Of a DNA stretch of 64,000 bases, positions 63,795 through 64,000 are shown one piece after another. Numbering within the stretch: position 1 is the first letter of the stretch; each line of letters starts with the position of its first letter. This stretch comes from Bradyrhizobium sp. AZCC 1721 (GTDB lineage: Bacteria; Pseudomonadota; Alphaproteobacteria; Rhizobiales; Xanthobacteraceae), in NCBI RefSeq assembly GCF_036924715.1, contig NZ_JAZHSB010000001.1:3215001-3279000 (forward strand), in the 5' to 3' direction. The translations under genes were made by a program, and so were the position numbers. The notes beneath the pieces were generated by a model. That model worked only from the letters and a program-made list of their open reading frames with translations, searched no databases and was not told the DNA's origin.

Positions 63795-63872
63795 AGCTTC
63801 GCAAACCTTGGAATCATTGGCGCAGCACGTGGTGATGCGTTGCTGAGCCGGGGCCCACCTGCCGGGTGCTGG

Positions 63873-63919
63873 GTCCCGGCTCTGCGAAGCAGCGTTTCAC
63901 GTTGCTTCGCGTCCGGGAC
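63873..63919. repeat. REP-like hairpin, Bradyrhizobium type
   Basis: GTCCCGG (63873) pairs with CCGGGAC (63913-63919), and GCGAAGCA pairs with TGCTTCGC inside, around GCGTTTCACG. The same sequence (ending GTCCGGGACATGA) recurs between Bradyrhizobium genes. Here it ends the hydrolase fragment. Confidence 0.7.
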
Positions 63920-63957
63920 ATGAAAAAAGACTCAACAGACCCGGCCAGCATCAGGCG

Positions 63958-63980
63958 TTAAGTGCACTGTCACCGCAATC
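63958..63980. repeat. TTAAGTGCACTGTCACCG repeat copy at window edge
   Basis: TTAAGTGCACTGTCACCGCA at 63958-63977 matches the repeat at 62907 except near its end. It closes the repeat cluster at the right edge; anything further lies outside the window. Confidence 0.6.
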
Positions 63981-64000
63981 CCGGATTCTGCTTTAATGGG

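Overview
The window looks like a chromosomal segment of a Bradyrhizobium-type alphaproteobacterium (Nitrobacteraceae/Bradyrhizobiaceae). This rests on high GC, on gene order (purF-cvpA-radA, alr-dnaB, rplI-DUF2232-rpsR-rpsF, fabD-fabG-acpP-fabF-mltG-yicC-gmk, all in the arrangement usual for that group), on the many class III nucleotide cyclases, and on intergenic palindromes that I recognise as typical of the genus. No species can be named from sequence alone.

Layout. 1-1206: end of a branched-chain amino acid ABC permease pair (livH partial, livM). 1302-3024: DUF47 phosphate regulator plus Pit phosphate transporter behind a PHO-box-like site. 3016-3406 (minus): guanidinium-type SMR exporter under a two-hairpin guanidine-II (mini-ykkC) riboswitch. 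3495-14229: prfC, a frameshifted enoyl-CoA hydratase, TetR, NnrU, panB, an acyl-CoA ligase, a YfgM-like protein, a small lipoprotein and der. 14395-15736: a lower-GC islet with a lipoprotein and a lysine-rich protein. 15843-18675: an MFS pump, a LivK-type binding protein and an NHL-repeat remnant. 18770-23463 (minus): SDR, purF, cvpA, radA. 23637-25498: an inserted accessory module, a three-Cys-motif protein (phage Gp37/Gp68, DUF5131) convergent with its TcmP partner, next to a truncated secreted-protein gene. 25588-31520: two nucleotide cyclases, an SPFH protein, a TauE/SafE permease, a cupin, xthA and a Cys-rich secreted peptide. 31557-34326 (minus): alr and dnaB (dnaB carries an extra base). 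35129-38892: CFA synthase, a c-type-cytochrome-like protein, and TetR plus PaaI thioesterase. 38939-44941 (minus): rplI and DUF2232 are separated from rpsR-rpsF by a TRAP-TAXI transporter with a coupled 30-residue membrane peptide. 45243-47691: TetR with operator, frameshifted fatty acid desaturase, LysE exporter. 47803-54503: fatty acid synthesis core, mltG, yicC, gmk. 54517-64000: accessory right end with a repeat-rich protein, two cyclase-TPR proteins, a Bug-type binding protein, an IS1182 remnant, a 562-bp direct duplication (one copy killed by a nonsense codon) and a cluster of TGCACTGTCA repeats.

How the genes work together: the core blocks cover translation (prfC, der, rpsF, rpsR, rplI), replication and repair (dnaB, radA, xthA), purine synthesis (purF, gmk), envelope and lipid synthesis (fab genes, alr, mltG, cfa) and CoA synthesis (panB). 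The accessory genes sit between them. Regulation readable directly from sequence: PHO box before DUF47-pit, guanidine-II riboswitch before the SMR gene, perfect inverted repeats before two TetR genes, and a promoter with a long leader before rpsF.

Caution: at least five reading frames (5736, 32997, about 46500, 60459, about 62745) are broken by single-base-type shifts, mostly in G/C runs. dnaB should be essential, so some of these are probably sequence or assembly errors rather than true pseudogenes.
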